Assembly: GCA_025765615.1 (NCBI GenBank)
Contig: JAIVFJ010000066.1
Coordinates: 1 to 64,000, forward strand
Source: Zopfochytrium polystomum
Lineage: Eukaryota > Chytridiomycota > Chytridiomycetes > Chytridiales > Chytridiaceae
Reading direction: 5' to 3'
Length of the DNA: 64,000 nt
In this document: in pieces, positions 31,329-41,374 of the stretch
Layout: each line of letters begins with the position of its first letter
Position numbering within the stretch: the first letter of the stretch is position 1
Notes under the pieces: generated by a model
The model's input: only the letters and a program-made list of their open reading frames with translations
Told to the model about the DNA's origin: nothing
Databases searched by the model: none
Program-made: the position numbers and the translations under genes

Positions 31329-31616
31329 TTACCACTGCACTGACTGCTGGAGTTGAACAGCTGCGAGCGCGGCGGCGGACGCTGGCCCGATGCAGTCGTT
31401 GTCCCACATGGAGAGCTCCTGGACCAGCGTGCGCTCGCCCATTGCAGCGAGCGTTTCTGCGATCGTGACGACGGTGATGTCTGACAGGCCGCAGTGTGAG
31501 ATGTGCAGGCGGCGCAGAAAGGCGGCGCACAGGGGAGCAGCAGCAGCGTCACCCAGCCAAGAGCGGCTGGCAAAGTCAATGTCGCGGCGAGAGAACGTTA
31601 TTTCGCGGCCGACCAT
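31329..31616 (-). pseudogene. captured leucine-rich-repeat fragment (sense to the copia element)
   Basis: 95-aa frame with LRR units FLRRLHISHCGLSDITVVTI and LVQELSMWDNDCIGPASAAA, GC-rich like the first fragment. It stops abruptly. It may come from the same gene as 27281-27783. Confidence 0.65.
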
Positions 31617-31752
31617 CTCGAGGGGATGTCTGGGGTCAGAGAGGCGGCCATGTGAGTCGTTGTCGTAGTCGTCGCAGGCGGGGAAGGGGATGGGTTAGAA
31701 GGATCTGACTGGAACCAAGGGGAATGCGATTGGGATGGGTAACAGTTTTGTA

Positions 31753-31978
31753 TGAAAGAATTTGCTATGTTGGCTGATTGATGGATTGGGCTGCTGTGGA
31801 GTACACTACTGAAGGTGGTGGTGGTGGGAGGTTGATCTTGGCTTCTGTCAGTCTTGTGTTTGTCTTTATACAAAACTGTTACAAGGACCATCACTTGCAA
31901 AATGCTGCAAGTCATCCTAGAGCAGTATCAGGTCAAAGCTCCTGCACACTGCTTACACCAAAAGACCCAAAACTAACA
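31753..31978 (-). repeat. copia 5' LTR (family A, 226 bp)
   Basis: Same ends as the 3' LTR. The sequence just inside it (TACAAAACTGTTAC on the minus strand) does not look like a usual copia primer-binding site; it matches 14 bp of the LTR interior in inverted sense. Confidence 0.85.
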
Positions 31979-31983
31979 GAACC

Positions 31984-32089
31984 AGGAATAATAATAGGGT
32001 CCCGATCCTTCTGTTTTTATGACAGGTATGCTTGTTTTTGCGAATAAAATCCCTAGACACCATCACTGAGACCTCAGTGTAGTCTCACA
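31984..32089. repeat. right arm of the inverted repeat, outer part
   Basis: Reverse complement of about 24101-24205, ending AGTCTCACA. It continues the arm interrupted at 25814. Confidence 0.8.
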
Positions 32090-33555
32090 CTGAGCTACCG
32101 CAGCACGTCCACTGGTTATGGCACAGCCAACCTTCCTAACGACCCAAGTGTGTGTTACTTGCTTTGCCTGGGTGAAAACGGGTAGTGCTTTCGCCATGCA
32201 CCGCTGCACTGGATCTCTGTGGAGCAGCGCAGCTCGTCAATAAGAATAGGATCGCCAGTCTAGTGGCACTGCCAACAGGTGTCCTTTGTGATGTGCGGCG
32301 ACAGGCACAGCGGTTCAGCCAGCACGTAGCGCGAATCGCACCACCATGCAACTGCCAAAAAGTCTTTTGTCTTGCAGCGCGCCCAGTTTCGCGCACTGAG
32401 CCCATGATTCGCAGCTCCCAGTCAGAACGCTGGAAGCGGCGTCTTGGAGAACCCGTTCATGGATCTGGGCATTCTTCGACTGGAGATGGCAAAGAGGTAG
32501 AGAGCTTCGAACCCAGCAAAGGCAAGCCGAGTTTCACTTGAATCACTATGGCACCCAGGTGGGGTTGGAGACCCTAATTTCCGCAACCTAGCTTTCGATC
32601 AGCTCCGCACTCGACAACAGCCGACACCAGCAGGTCATCCACGTTATCCTGTACATCTTCGCGGCGTACACCGCGACGCAGCGCGAACCCAGCATCGAGC
32701 AACCTTGCGCTTTGCGAGGGCCAAGGACAAGGGGACGACGACACTGGTGAGAACAAGCTGCGGGCCATGGAAACGAGTGAGTTTGTTTTTGCCAAAGGCC
32801 GGCGCCGCGATCATCCTCCGCCGCATGATGTCAGATTCCTTCTGCTGCCTCGATTCTCGTCGACGCGGTTGCCATCCCTCTGCTGACTCCAGCGAGGCGC
32901 ACGGGGACAACACTAATGGGGTAGTCGCGCAGTGGTGGGTGATTGCGTGGGGGACCCTTCTCAGCGCAGCGGAGGACGACCACCACGGCGACGGCGACGC
33001 CTCTGGGCCTGCTCAAGCAACGCCAATTGCAACACCGCCACCACTGCCGAGACCCACGCATCCGCCGACTGGTGCGATGCTGTCGCCACTGCTGTCGCCA
33101 CTACTGTCGCCTTTACTGTGGTTCCTGCCGCTGTCGTCGCGTTGGCCCTCAAGCTGTCGTTCCATCCCGGATTGAAATCTTGTTCCTGTTGCAGCGTCGC
33201 GCTGTTCTTCGCGACTGCGCTGGGTTGGTGCCTTTGTTTGAAAGCCGATCGCAGTGCCTCTCTACCGCAGTGCCTCTGTGTTCATTCTAGGAAGCTTTTA
33301 CATCCGTCACAGGTGGTCCATAACATCATCGAGAATTGGACTTCTGCAAAGGTGCACGTGAAAGCAAAACAAGGTTTGCTTTCAATAATTTTGTGTTCGC
33401 CTTCCTGTGTTTCTGATTAAAACGTACTCGCTCAGTGCGGCCCGCCCCTGGTCGATTGAAAAATCCGAACTGGGACAGGCGCGCTTTGCACCATTGGAAG
33501 GAGCGTCAATCATCGGTGGATATTTTGTAATTTTTGTATAAGACAGGTTTAAAAA
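32090..33555. other. no gene recognised; GC-rich open frames
   Basis: Plus-strand frames of 118 aa (32185-32541), 156 aa (32705-33175) and 162 aa (32932-33420, with an alanine/valine-rich hydrophobic middle VATTVAFTVVPAAVVALAL) overlap frames on the other strand. No domain recognised. They may include exons of an unidentified gene or relics. Confidence 0.3.
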
Positions 33556-34849
33556 TCACCAATGCAGTCGAAACCAGGTAAATGAACCCATAAGCCTGCC
33601 TGTTTTGCGATCCACAACCAAAGCGTAAGCGTGATGAGGGAAATGGTTCAGATCTGACTCGTCCCAGACCGCAAATAGAAGCGGAGGCTGCGCAGAGCGC
33701 ACAGTGCAGTGCCGCACCAGTCTTTGCAACAACCATCTGCCGTCATAAACCTCGGCAGTTTCCCCGCCTTCTCGGAGCTGCTCAAACCACGCAGCACGGA
33801 CTTTTTGAGGAATGTCCCTGTTTTTCAAGTTCCAATCAAAGTATGAGTCGGCAAGAGGGCCCTTGCAAAAAGAGCAGCTGTTGAAACACAGCTTTGATGC
33901 TGGAGAATAGAGGTTTCGGTACTGCCGACTTCCTTCCAACCTGCACATCGGCTCTGTGTCAAAGAGCGCCGGGAGGCTTTGCAATTGCTCCAACTTCAAC
34001 GGATACTGTTTGACATACGCAGCGGCCGTCGCGAGATCAAACACCTCGCGGTCAAATACGTCGTCTGGGTGCTCCGCGACCGCCACTCGTCGAAGCCGCT
34101 CCAGAACGACGCCGCACTGGTTAGAAAACATGACGGGCATCGCTGCTCTTGGCTCCCAGTACGCGTACTCGCCGTCGTCCAGCAGGTTCCCGCCCATCTT
34201 TGCGCGGCACCACGCGAGGAACGTCACGTCTTGGGAGCATCGAAAACCATCCCCCCGGCGGAGCGCAGTCGCCGACGTGCCGCAGGACACCACTGCCACT
34301 GCGGTTGGTGGCGGTGGCGACGACGAACTCGTCCCTGACGCCGCTCGTGACGCGACCGCAGCGCCAGTGACGTACGGCGGGGGTGCGGTAAACACTTTTT
34401 CTCTGCAGCGGGGCCAGCGGGTCGGGGCTGATATCGTCTACATGCCATTCCCAGAGGTCGGCCAGAGGTTCTGAGTCCAGCTTGCTGTGCCAGGCGGCGA
34501 CCGGACCGTCAGAGTCAGCCAGGTCCGAGGCGTACGACCGGGTGGCAGCCGATGTGGGCGACGGGTCGCGCTCACCGAGGATCTCGCAGGGGCCAAAGGC
34601 GAAGCGGGCGACTTGATCTGACTGGATGGCGTCGCGCCAGCGCCTGCAGACAAGGCGCAGGCGGAGCAAGGCGCGGACAGCCTCGATGCGGCAGTAGAAG
34701 TCTTTGACAATCCCATGGCGTTGCTCGTCGTTGTCGTCGTCGTCGCGGTACACGTCGTAGTCGACAAACTCGCTGTCGTCGCCTTCGAGAAAGGCCACCA
34801 GGATGGTGGCGAGGACTTCCTCTGGCACAGTCGACAGGGACGCTGCCAT
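33556..34849 (-). CDS. F-box protein, one-base frameshift in a C6/G6 run
   Basis: Residues 5-90 form an F-box-like start (LSTVPEEVLATILVAFLEG, then LRLRLVCRRWRDAI). The first frame continues to about VGDCAPPGGWFS. The rest (WCRAKMGGNLLDDGEYAYWE to LVVDRKTGRLMGSFTWFRLH) is in the next frame. Removing one G from the run of six at 34251-34256 (C on the plus strand) joins both into one protein of about 430 aa. A homologous, more damaged gene lies at 63050-63960, with the same order (F-box, VQYWRCRHVS, WFRAKMGEVLF, VPVMLSNES). Either a recent frameshift or a sequence error in a homopolymer. Confidence 0.6.
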
Positions 34850-36269
34850 ACAAGTGTGGATTTGGGTTAGCGCGGATCAGTTTCTCCTTGCAGTTTCTTG
34901 GCAGCTCAGGGTTGCCAAGACAGACAGACAGACAGACAGACAGACAGGCTGTCTGATCAACAATTCGCAGACTGACAGACTGACAGAAAAGACAGACAGA
35001 CAGACAGACAGACAGACAGCTTGACTCATCATCGCACCTTGATGCGTGACGACACCACACAACTGAACAGTCGCGGGTGGTGGGTCCGTTATCGTTCTTG
35101 CAAATCCTGATCGGCTCTGGGTGAGCCCGGCGAGTTTTCTTGGTGATTGCACCAACGCGATTCAAACCCAGCGCTCTCGTGTAAGATTGAGCACATCAGC
35201 ACTGCCCAGACGCACAATAACAAGGCACTTCCAGACGGAGCGCGATCAGTCATGCAACAAGTGCAAGAATGTATTGCCAATCAAGCAGGGTTATGGCTTG
35301 TCGCCTTCGGCAAACGAATAGCAAATGCAAGCGATGCAGCGCGTAGCGGATCGCACCAAGTCATGGATTTGTGCGTGCATACCATTTATCGCAGTTGAAT
35401 GTTATTGTTCACTGTTCTTTACCACTTACCAAAAAAAAAGGAAGAAAGATGCAAGTAATTAAACTTTTCCATCTTTCCGCTTTCAAGCCAGAGGTTAGCC
35501 CTTGAAAATTTCCCCGGGCACTTTTTCATCGCGAAAGTGGTCGAGAGCTCACTATTGGCACTGTTATCACTCAGTAACCACCCTCCACCACCACAAACAC
35601 CGTGTTCGCGCGATCGCACTCTGCACATGCATCGACTATCCGCGGGACCGGCTATTCTTTTGACCATCCGAAAAGTTCCCACCGGCTTGGAAAGAGTGTG
35701 GATAACCATTGAAGCACGACACACGGGGAGAGTAGGGTCGGTAAATGGCTTGACAAGTGTGCTTGGGATGGAAGAAAGGAAAGCGAGCGGGCATAGGTGC
35801 AAGTACAATGAGCTTTTGATGAGCTTCTGCACCAAACTGTGCGCTTTGCGTGTGCAGGGCTCAATCCATTCCCCCAAATCTGTCTTGCTCATGTCGCAAC
35901 GACGACCTTCCCTCCTCTTATTGTTTTGTTTTCGTGGACAATCAGAATAACGCTTCCTTCCTGGCTCATTTCCCTTACAAAAACGCCTCTTCCTTCGTGT
36001 TTTGAATGCTCTCAATCAAAACTTTTACATTGTATTAAATATTTCAGTTGCAAAACATTTTGCTTGGTTGGAAAGGTAACTAGTGGACTCGGACAGGTCG
36101 AGTTCCACTGCTTACGTTTATCGCCGCACGGGCCCGGGAGCTTGAAGAGGACGCGCACTGTTCCTGATCCGCTGGCGGGAAGGGGTCGTTACGAGGGTAG
36201 ACTAGTACCTGCCCTGCCAGGGACACAAGCATGACTCTAAGGCGTACCAGTAATACAAACTACTCAAAA
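34850..36269. other. intergenic, with a GACA microsatellite
   Basis: A (GACA)n tract at about 34916-35018 in two blocks separated by a short unique part. A minus-strand 198-aa frame (35419-36015) has no recognised domain. Confidence 0.45.
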
Positions 36270-36355
36270 TGCCTGAGCAGTGGATTGAACACTGGACCCT
36301 TACATTGCAGTAGTGAAGATACAAGTGTAAAGCTCTACCACTGAGCTACACAGGC
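36270..36355 (-). tRNA. tRNA-Thr(TGT) with a 14-nt intron
   Basis: Acceptor GCCTGTG/CTCAGGC with one mismatch, discriminator A. D-arm TAGCTCAGTGGTAGAGC, anticodon stem TTACA/TGTAA, loop CTTGTA with a 14-nt intron after position 37, T-arm CAGTGTTCAATCCACTG. Mature length 72 nt. Confidence 0.87.
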
Positions 36356-37019
36356 GATGCCTGCCAATCCAAAAAAAAAAAAAATTAGTAAAAATTTCAA
36401 AACCGATGAGGGCCACTCCCGACTCTCGAAAACAGTGTCATCCAACAGAGCGGATAGGATCGTTTCGCCCAAATACAAGGGTCCAGGCGGTCACTAACAA
36501 GCCCAACCCAGATGTTTCAGGTTAGCAACATTGATGACGTAGCCCCGACAAATGAATGAAGTTTTTTGCAACGACCGTCCAAAACAATAGCTCCAAATGC
36601 ACGATTGCGGCGTGCTGAGTTGCAGTGCAGATCAAAGCATTCCTTCCATTGGTGGTGCCTTGACGGAGTCAGCGGCTGCGGCGACGACCCGCATTTTGCC
36701 CATGCGCCCTGGCAACGTACGGTTTGGTCACTTTACGCTGTTCTGGATCCCGTTTGCAGGTCGTGTGCGGTTTTGCTTCATTGATATCACACCGGATATG
36801 TGCGCAGTGTGCTTCACCAAATGAGAAAAATCGAAGGAGTGTAGCCGCACTCTGCCACGTTACTTGACGACCAGCGTCCTCTAACGACGACTGTTGCGAC
36901 ATTGTAGCGCTAGGCTACTGCTGATTTAGTGCAGACAGCTGGGCGATTAATGCGAAACGGCATTGTTGCGGGTGGGGACAATGGGTTGAAAACACTCCAC
37001 CTCGATTATTATCAGGGGG
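36356..37019. other. no gene recognised
   Basis: A 13-A run at about 36370. Short frames at 36566-36824 without a recognised domain. Confidence 0.35.
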
Positions 37020-37425
37020 GCCTGGCCAGTCAGCTAATGCTTGAGATGACCCAACAACACTTGCTGTGCAGGAACTCGAGCTCTCTTGGCTCCAAATCTC
37101 AGGACGATCAACTGACCATTCAATTAGGAATCAGCTTGTTCAAGCGTTCGCGAATCGGTCTGGGGGACCGACGGACAAGGAAAAGTATCGCAAGAATGAG
37201 AGTCTCTTCGACAGAATGAAGATCACCCTGTTGGAAGGTTACACTGGATCTGTCCTCACTGAGGAGTCCAGAATGGGTGGAAGACATGCTTTTTGGGATG
37301 CAGAGTGCCTGGCCTATGCCCAGGATTGGGGAATCAACTTCATGTCTGGACTGTTTCACTCGTCCGTCATCATTCTCCTGTGTTCTGATGTGAGCATGGT
37401 CAGAATGCAAAAGGCTGACGACCAC
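37020..37425 (+). pseudogene. TIR-domain fragment, paralogue of the NLR exon
   Basis: The frame at 37066 and on reads SLFDRMKITLLEGYTGSVL, ESRMGGRHAFWDAECLAYAQ and NFMSGLFHSSVIILLCSDVS. This aligns residue by residue with exon 4 of the NLR gene at 45255-45534 (GSVLPEESRLFGLHPFWDAK and so on). No intron, NACHT or WD40 part follows. The sequence passes straight into a WWK-family fragment. Confidence 0.75.
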
Positions 37426-37429
37426 TCCA

Positions 37430-37936
37430 CCCGCCCTGCTCCATCACGACCAAAGAGTCCTGTCTCCTCACGTAATCAGGGAGGTCTGCAGCTATGCAAG
37501 CGACAACGTGCGCACGATCTATCACTTTGCGACGCTATTCAGGCAGGCTAACGCAGCAGCTGTCAGGCTGAGCAATACCCAACCAAGACTCATCTTTTGC
37601 CAGTTGAGTTTCGCCCTGACATCCTTCTTTCTTCGTTTGTTTCCCAATCCCTTTCATGTGTGAGGTGGAACTGACTGGTTAGCAGCAAGAGGCTCAAGAT
37701 GGACCTGAACCTATTGTGACTGTCAGTTATCATTCTAATAATGCCCATGGGAAAGCGAGCCGCTCGTGAATGTGAGGTTGGAAGCTCGGGACAGCAAAAG
37801 CGTCACTGTACTTCAGTGGTGGAAGGATCGCGGTGTCACTTTGAAGATTTCGGATGAGGGTGTTTGGTGGGAGACCGTGGACAGCATGAGGTTGTTGACT
37901 GGTGGGAAGCAAGCAGGGAGCTCAATCTCTCCGTAG
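37430..37936 (+). pseudogene. broken WWK-repeat gene interrupted by an LTR fragment
   Basis: The 5' part (about 37450-37656) matches exon 1 of the intact gene at 39874 (CLPPHVIREVCSYASDNVR, then NTQPRLIFCQ in a shifted frame). After the LTR piece, 37775-37936 matches its C-terminus (VTVLQWWKDRGVTLKISDEG). All repeats between are missing. Confidence 0.7.
37660..37775 (+). repeat. 5' part of a family-B LTR
   Basis: Matches the start of the solo LTR at 17997 (GGAACTGACTGGTTAGCAGC, then TGTGACTGTCAGTTATCATT) and stops at GAGCGAGCC. Confidence 0.75.
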
Positions 37937-38239
37937 CGTGATTCCCTGTTCTTGGTGAAACACGAAAGCGACTTCTTCAATTTTCGCTCTCCTCTCTTCT
38001 ACTTATACATATTTTGAGTTGCTCTTCATGTTGTTTTGTGTTGATTTTCGAAAACCCGCTCCCAAACAGTATAACAGTTCTTCATTCACCGCTCTTCAGC
38101 CCCTTTGACACATTGCTTTTGGAAAAGGAGACCCAGTTATCTCCTCAGCTCCATAAATTCATGGGCATATGGAATGCCCCAGTCAAAGTCCAGCATGAGC
38201 ACTTCACCAGTCTAGCACAAGAGAATGGAGGAGCGCACA

Positions 38240-39745
38240 TTAGGATACTGAGCTTCTTGAAGCAGATTTTTCTCTTACTGATAGGCCTGCTACAACACCT
38301 GATGCATGCAGACATAACCCTGAAAAGAAGTCGCCAAACTTTTGCGGAGGGAGAGTGCGCAAGATCTGCCCACAACGGGATAGATCATGAATCTTCATAC
38401 TTGTTAAATTTCCAGTTGTTGTTTTGCTCTTAGCCAACAGGATGCCGCTGTGTAGACTGAGTATAACCAACTGGCTTCTGCGAGATTCCCCAAAAAGATG
38501 CTTGCAAGATCGAATGTCCCACGCACCAATTCCATATTGGCCTCCGACTGTCAGGATTGAGTTTTCAAGCTGAATCCACATGATCATGGTTTCAAGTTCT
38601 TGTGTGTAAACAACATCGCCAGAATGCAGAGAGAGCACTTGGACTGCAGTGTCGGAAATGCGCAACACAATGAGACCATTACTAACGTCGACGCTGCCAC
38701 GCGCGCCCTTTGCCTTTCTAAAAGTTCTCGCAATGGTTTTCGACAAGCGGCTCCAAACGTTGACGCGATCCTCAGCCGCACCAATTATGAGCTCGCGGTT
38801 GATGTGCACGAAATAAACAAAATCGCTGAGCCCTCGCAGTGCAAAATCCAGCGCGCCTGTCTTTGCGTTCCACGCTTTAATTTCGCCATGAAGGGTGCCG
38901 CACACGATCGTACTCCTGTGACAGGCGACGCTCTGGACTCCGTGAGAAGCATCAAGGGTCCGCACGCAATTCCTAGTGGCTCGATCCCAGATCTTGACCC
39001 CATCGTCGGCGGCCGTCACAATTGAGTACGCGTCGATGCAGATGCAGCGAACAGTGCTCGAGTGTTTGTCGTTGAGCTTGCTAGCCTTTGCAAACCGTTG
39101 GAAGCTTGCGAGGGCGCTGCGATCGCGGAAGAGCGTTTTCCATGGGATCTCGGCAATTGACACGCCGCCGTTACTGCGGCCTTCGATCTCGCGAGCGGCT
39201 TCGGTTGCATTGATCGTCATCGCCTGGCCGCGGTCGAGGATGTTTGGGGACTTGGCAAGCGACACGGGAGCGGCCCAGCGGGCGAGGAACATTGGTTGCC
39301 AAATTGTGTCGTGGGATGTGCGGAGCGACCAGAGCTTCGAGGCGCGGCTGAGCCTGGCGAGGGACTTGACGTCGGATGCGACGCACATGAGCACGCGGCG
39401 CAGGACCACTTCGGGCAAGTCCTCCAGGAAGAGTGGGTGTGATGGCTCGTGCTGTGGGGAGGCGCAGGCAGAGGCGTCTGTGCAGGGAGGGGATGATCGG
39501 GGTTGCTCATCTTGTCGACTATTCCAAGTGGCTGAGCCACCCTCCGCTTGAGACGCTCGGACCGCACAAGGGTCGATGGACGAAGCAAGCAGGATGTCTT
39601 GCAGTGGAGGAAAGACAGCGGCTACGAGCTCCAGTACTCCTGTCGCTCTCACTGTGAAACAGGAAGGTAAAGAGCCTTCAGTGCTGGAGGAACAGAAAGT
39701 TGTGGGAAGGCTCCAGTGCCATCCTGACGCCCGGGTGGTGCTCAA
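38240..39745 (-). CDS. F-box/WD40 protein
   Basis: 501 aa, single exon, apparently intact. After a serine-rich lead, an F-box lies at about residues 103-150 (FLEDLPEVVLRRVLMCVASD, then SLARLSRASKLWSL). It is followed by a linker (MFLARWAAPVSLAKSPNILD) and WD40 blades from about residue 215: VRCICIDAYSIVTAADDGVK IWD as the first, then GTLHGEIKAWNAKTG, GAAEDRVNVWSRL and YGIGAWDIRSCKHLFGE. Such proteins select substrates for SCF ubiquitin ligases. The decayed paralogue is at 19850-21171. Its start lies 128 bp from the start of the divergent WWK gene, so the two may share a promoter. The true ATG could be internal. Confidence 0.75.
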   Translation of the reverse strand: MSTTRASGWHWSLPTTFCSSSTEGSLPSCFTVRATGVLELVAAVFPPLQDILLASSIDPCAVRASQAEGGSATWNSRQDEQPRSSPPCTDASACASPQHEPSHPLFLEDLPEVVLRRVLMCVASDVKSLARLSRASKLWSLRTSHDTIWQPMFLARWAAPVSLAKSPNILDRGQAMTINATEAAREIEGRSNGGVSIAEIPWKTLFRDRSALASFQRFAKASKLNDKHSSTVRCICIDAYSIVTAADDGVKIWDRATRNCVRTLDASHGVQSVACHRSTIVCGTLHGEIKAWNAKTGALDFALRGLSDFVYFVHINRELIIGAAEDRVNVWSRLSKTIARTFRKAKGARGSVDVSNGLIVLRISDTAVQVLSLHSGDVVYTQELETMIMWIQLENSILTVGGQYGIGAWDIRSCKHLFGESRRSQLVILSLHSGILLAKSKTTTGNLTSMKIHDLSRCGQILRTLPPQKFGDFFSGLCLHASGVVAGLSVREKSASRSSVS

Positions 39746-39873
39746 GGGCTAATTCTCCCCGCACGTTGCATAAGTCCTTACGAGATGCGCCATCCGTAAA
39801 GCGCTTTTCGACCAGTTTGCTTTTTTTTTTCTTCCTTTGACGCGATGCAGAGCGGACTCCAACAGCGGCGCGG

Positions 39874-41374
39874 GTGGCCAGTCGACTTTTCACAGCAACG
39901 CGTGAAAAATTAGAATGTGACAGTGGTGGCGATTTGGAGGCTGGCTGCATATCTGCAGTGCAGAGGTACTCTGCACTGCGACGGGCTATGCCACTGGCAA
40001 CAGTGAACGAAACTTCGTGTGAAGCACGCAGCATGACAAGGAACTGTGTCGGGAAGATGCCGTCGGCGACACCGCCGCCGACTCCTGGAAGCAAGCCGCC
40101 GCCGTCGCAGGACCGCAGCAAAACAGTCCTGCCGCCCCACGTCATCGCCGCGATCTGCAGCTACGCGATCGACGACGACGGCGGCCTTCGCACGATCCAT
40201 CGCTTGGCGACACTCTGCAGGCTCGGAGACACTTCCGCGAATGCGCTGGTCCAGTTGAGCAAATACGGCCCGAGACTCATCTTTTGCCAGTGCGTGGTTG
40301 AAGCGGGCAGATCGCCCTCCTTTTTCCGCCTGTCCCCTTTCATGGTTCCCTTCTCGCGTGATTCTAGATCGCGAAGCTTTTGCTGTTGTAGAAGTCAAGT
40401 CACCTAACATTGAAAAAAGCATGGACTGCCTTCCCTTTCTCCACAGTTTCAACGCCCTCCCGCCGTGGTTCAAGACAGAATTCTTCAGGGAAGCGTGCGA
40501 GAAGGGCGACGTAGCAGCCCTTCAATGGGCCGTCACAGCTGGAGTCGAGTTTGACACCAACAGGGGAACTGATACTGCCACTGTCAACGGCCAGGTCGGC
40601 GTGCTCAACTGGTGGCGGCAGAGCGGACTGGACCTCACTCACGAGAAAGAAATGGACAGAGCAAGCGAAGCAGGCCACGTCAACGTTCTTCAGTGGTGGA
40701 AGGATTCGGGGCTGCCGCTCACGTACACGGACTGGGCTTTAGCAGCTCCGAGCCGAAATGGTCGTGTGGATGTCCTTCAGTGGTGGAAGGACAGCGGGCT
40801 GGGGCTGAGGCACTCCAGCCATGCGTTGGAGCTCGCAAGCCGTACTGGGCAGGTTGCGGCGCTCCAATGGTGGAAGGACAGTGGGCTTCCACTGCAATAC
40901 GATGCCGAAGCCATGGATGGGGCCAGTGCCAACGGCTACACCGCAGCCCTGGAGTGGTGGAAAGAAAGTGGTCTGGAGTTGCGATACGAGTGGGCGATGA
41001 GTTGCGCCAGCGGAGGAGGGCATCTTGATGTCTTGCAGTGGTGGAGGGACAGTGGATTGCCGCTCAAGTACAAGGGCGCCATGAACAGTGCGTCTCTGTA
41101 TGCTCGGGTTGAGGCTCTCCAGTGGTGGAAGGAGAGCGGCTTGGACCTGACGCATGCCTACACAGACAAGGCGCTCATGTATGCCAGCACGGTTGGGTGC
41201 GATTTTCACTTGACTGGCGACCGGAAAAGCGTGCCCGTCCTTCAGTGGTGGAAGGACAGCGGGCTCCCTTTGAAGGTTTCGGCTGAGGGCGTCCAGTGGG
41301 CGCGGAGCCACGGGATGGAGGACGTTGTGGACTGGTGGGAAGCAAGCAGGCTGCTCGATCCCTCCGCAACATGA
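39874..41374 (+). CDS. WWK-repeat ankyrin-like protein, probably two exons
   Basis: Exon 1 (39874-40289) codes a proline-rich lead and an F-box-like helix set (VLPPHVIAAICSYAIDDDGG to PRLIFC). A 130-nt intron (40290-40419, GTGCGT to a CTAAC branch site and AAAAAAG) joins it in phase to ATGGACTGCC at 40421. Exon 2 holds a degenerate first unit and eight repeats of about 35 aa centred on LQWWKDSGLPLTY-type cores, ending EDVVDWWEASRLLDPSAT. The repeat has the spacing of ankyrin units (AxxxGHxxVLQWWK). Families like this are greatly expanded in chytrids, where their role is unknown. The intron is inferred from conservation up to LIFC in the pseudogene at 37.5 kb. Confidence 0.75.

Larger units (their letters stand above)
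25815..31978 (-). mobile_element. Ty1/copia-type LTR element carrying host gene fragments
   Basis: Two family-A LTRs in the same orientation bound 6.16 kb. The outer flanks are GAACC at 25810-25814 and 31979-31983, a perfect target-site duplication within the right arm of the inverted repeat. On the minus strand the order is 5' LTR (31753-31978), a leucine-rich-repeat fragment, about 3.5 kb without clear coding capacity, a second LRR fragment in the opposite sense, a copia reverse transcriptase end with RNase H, a purine tract and the 3' LTR (25815-26042). Gag, protease, integrase and the RT core are absent, so it is non-autonomous. Confidence 0.8.

Noticed and set aside
32060..32110. A-box-like GGTAGCTCAG next to the inverted-repeat end, possibly a tRNA-derived SINE head
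   Set aside because: No B box or cloverleaf follows, and the left arm lacks the motif.
34916..35018. Regular repeat that could suggest a CRISPR-like array
   Set aside because: It is a simple GACA tetranucleotide microsatellite without spacers.
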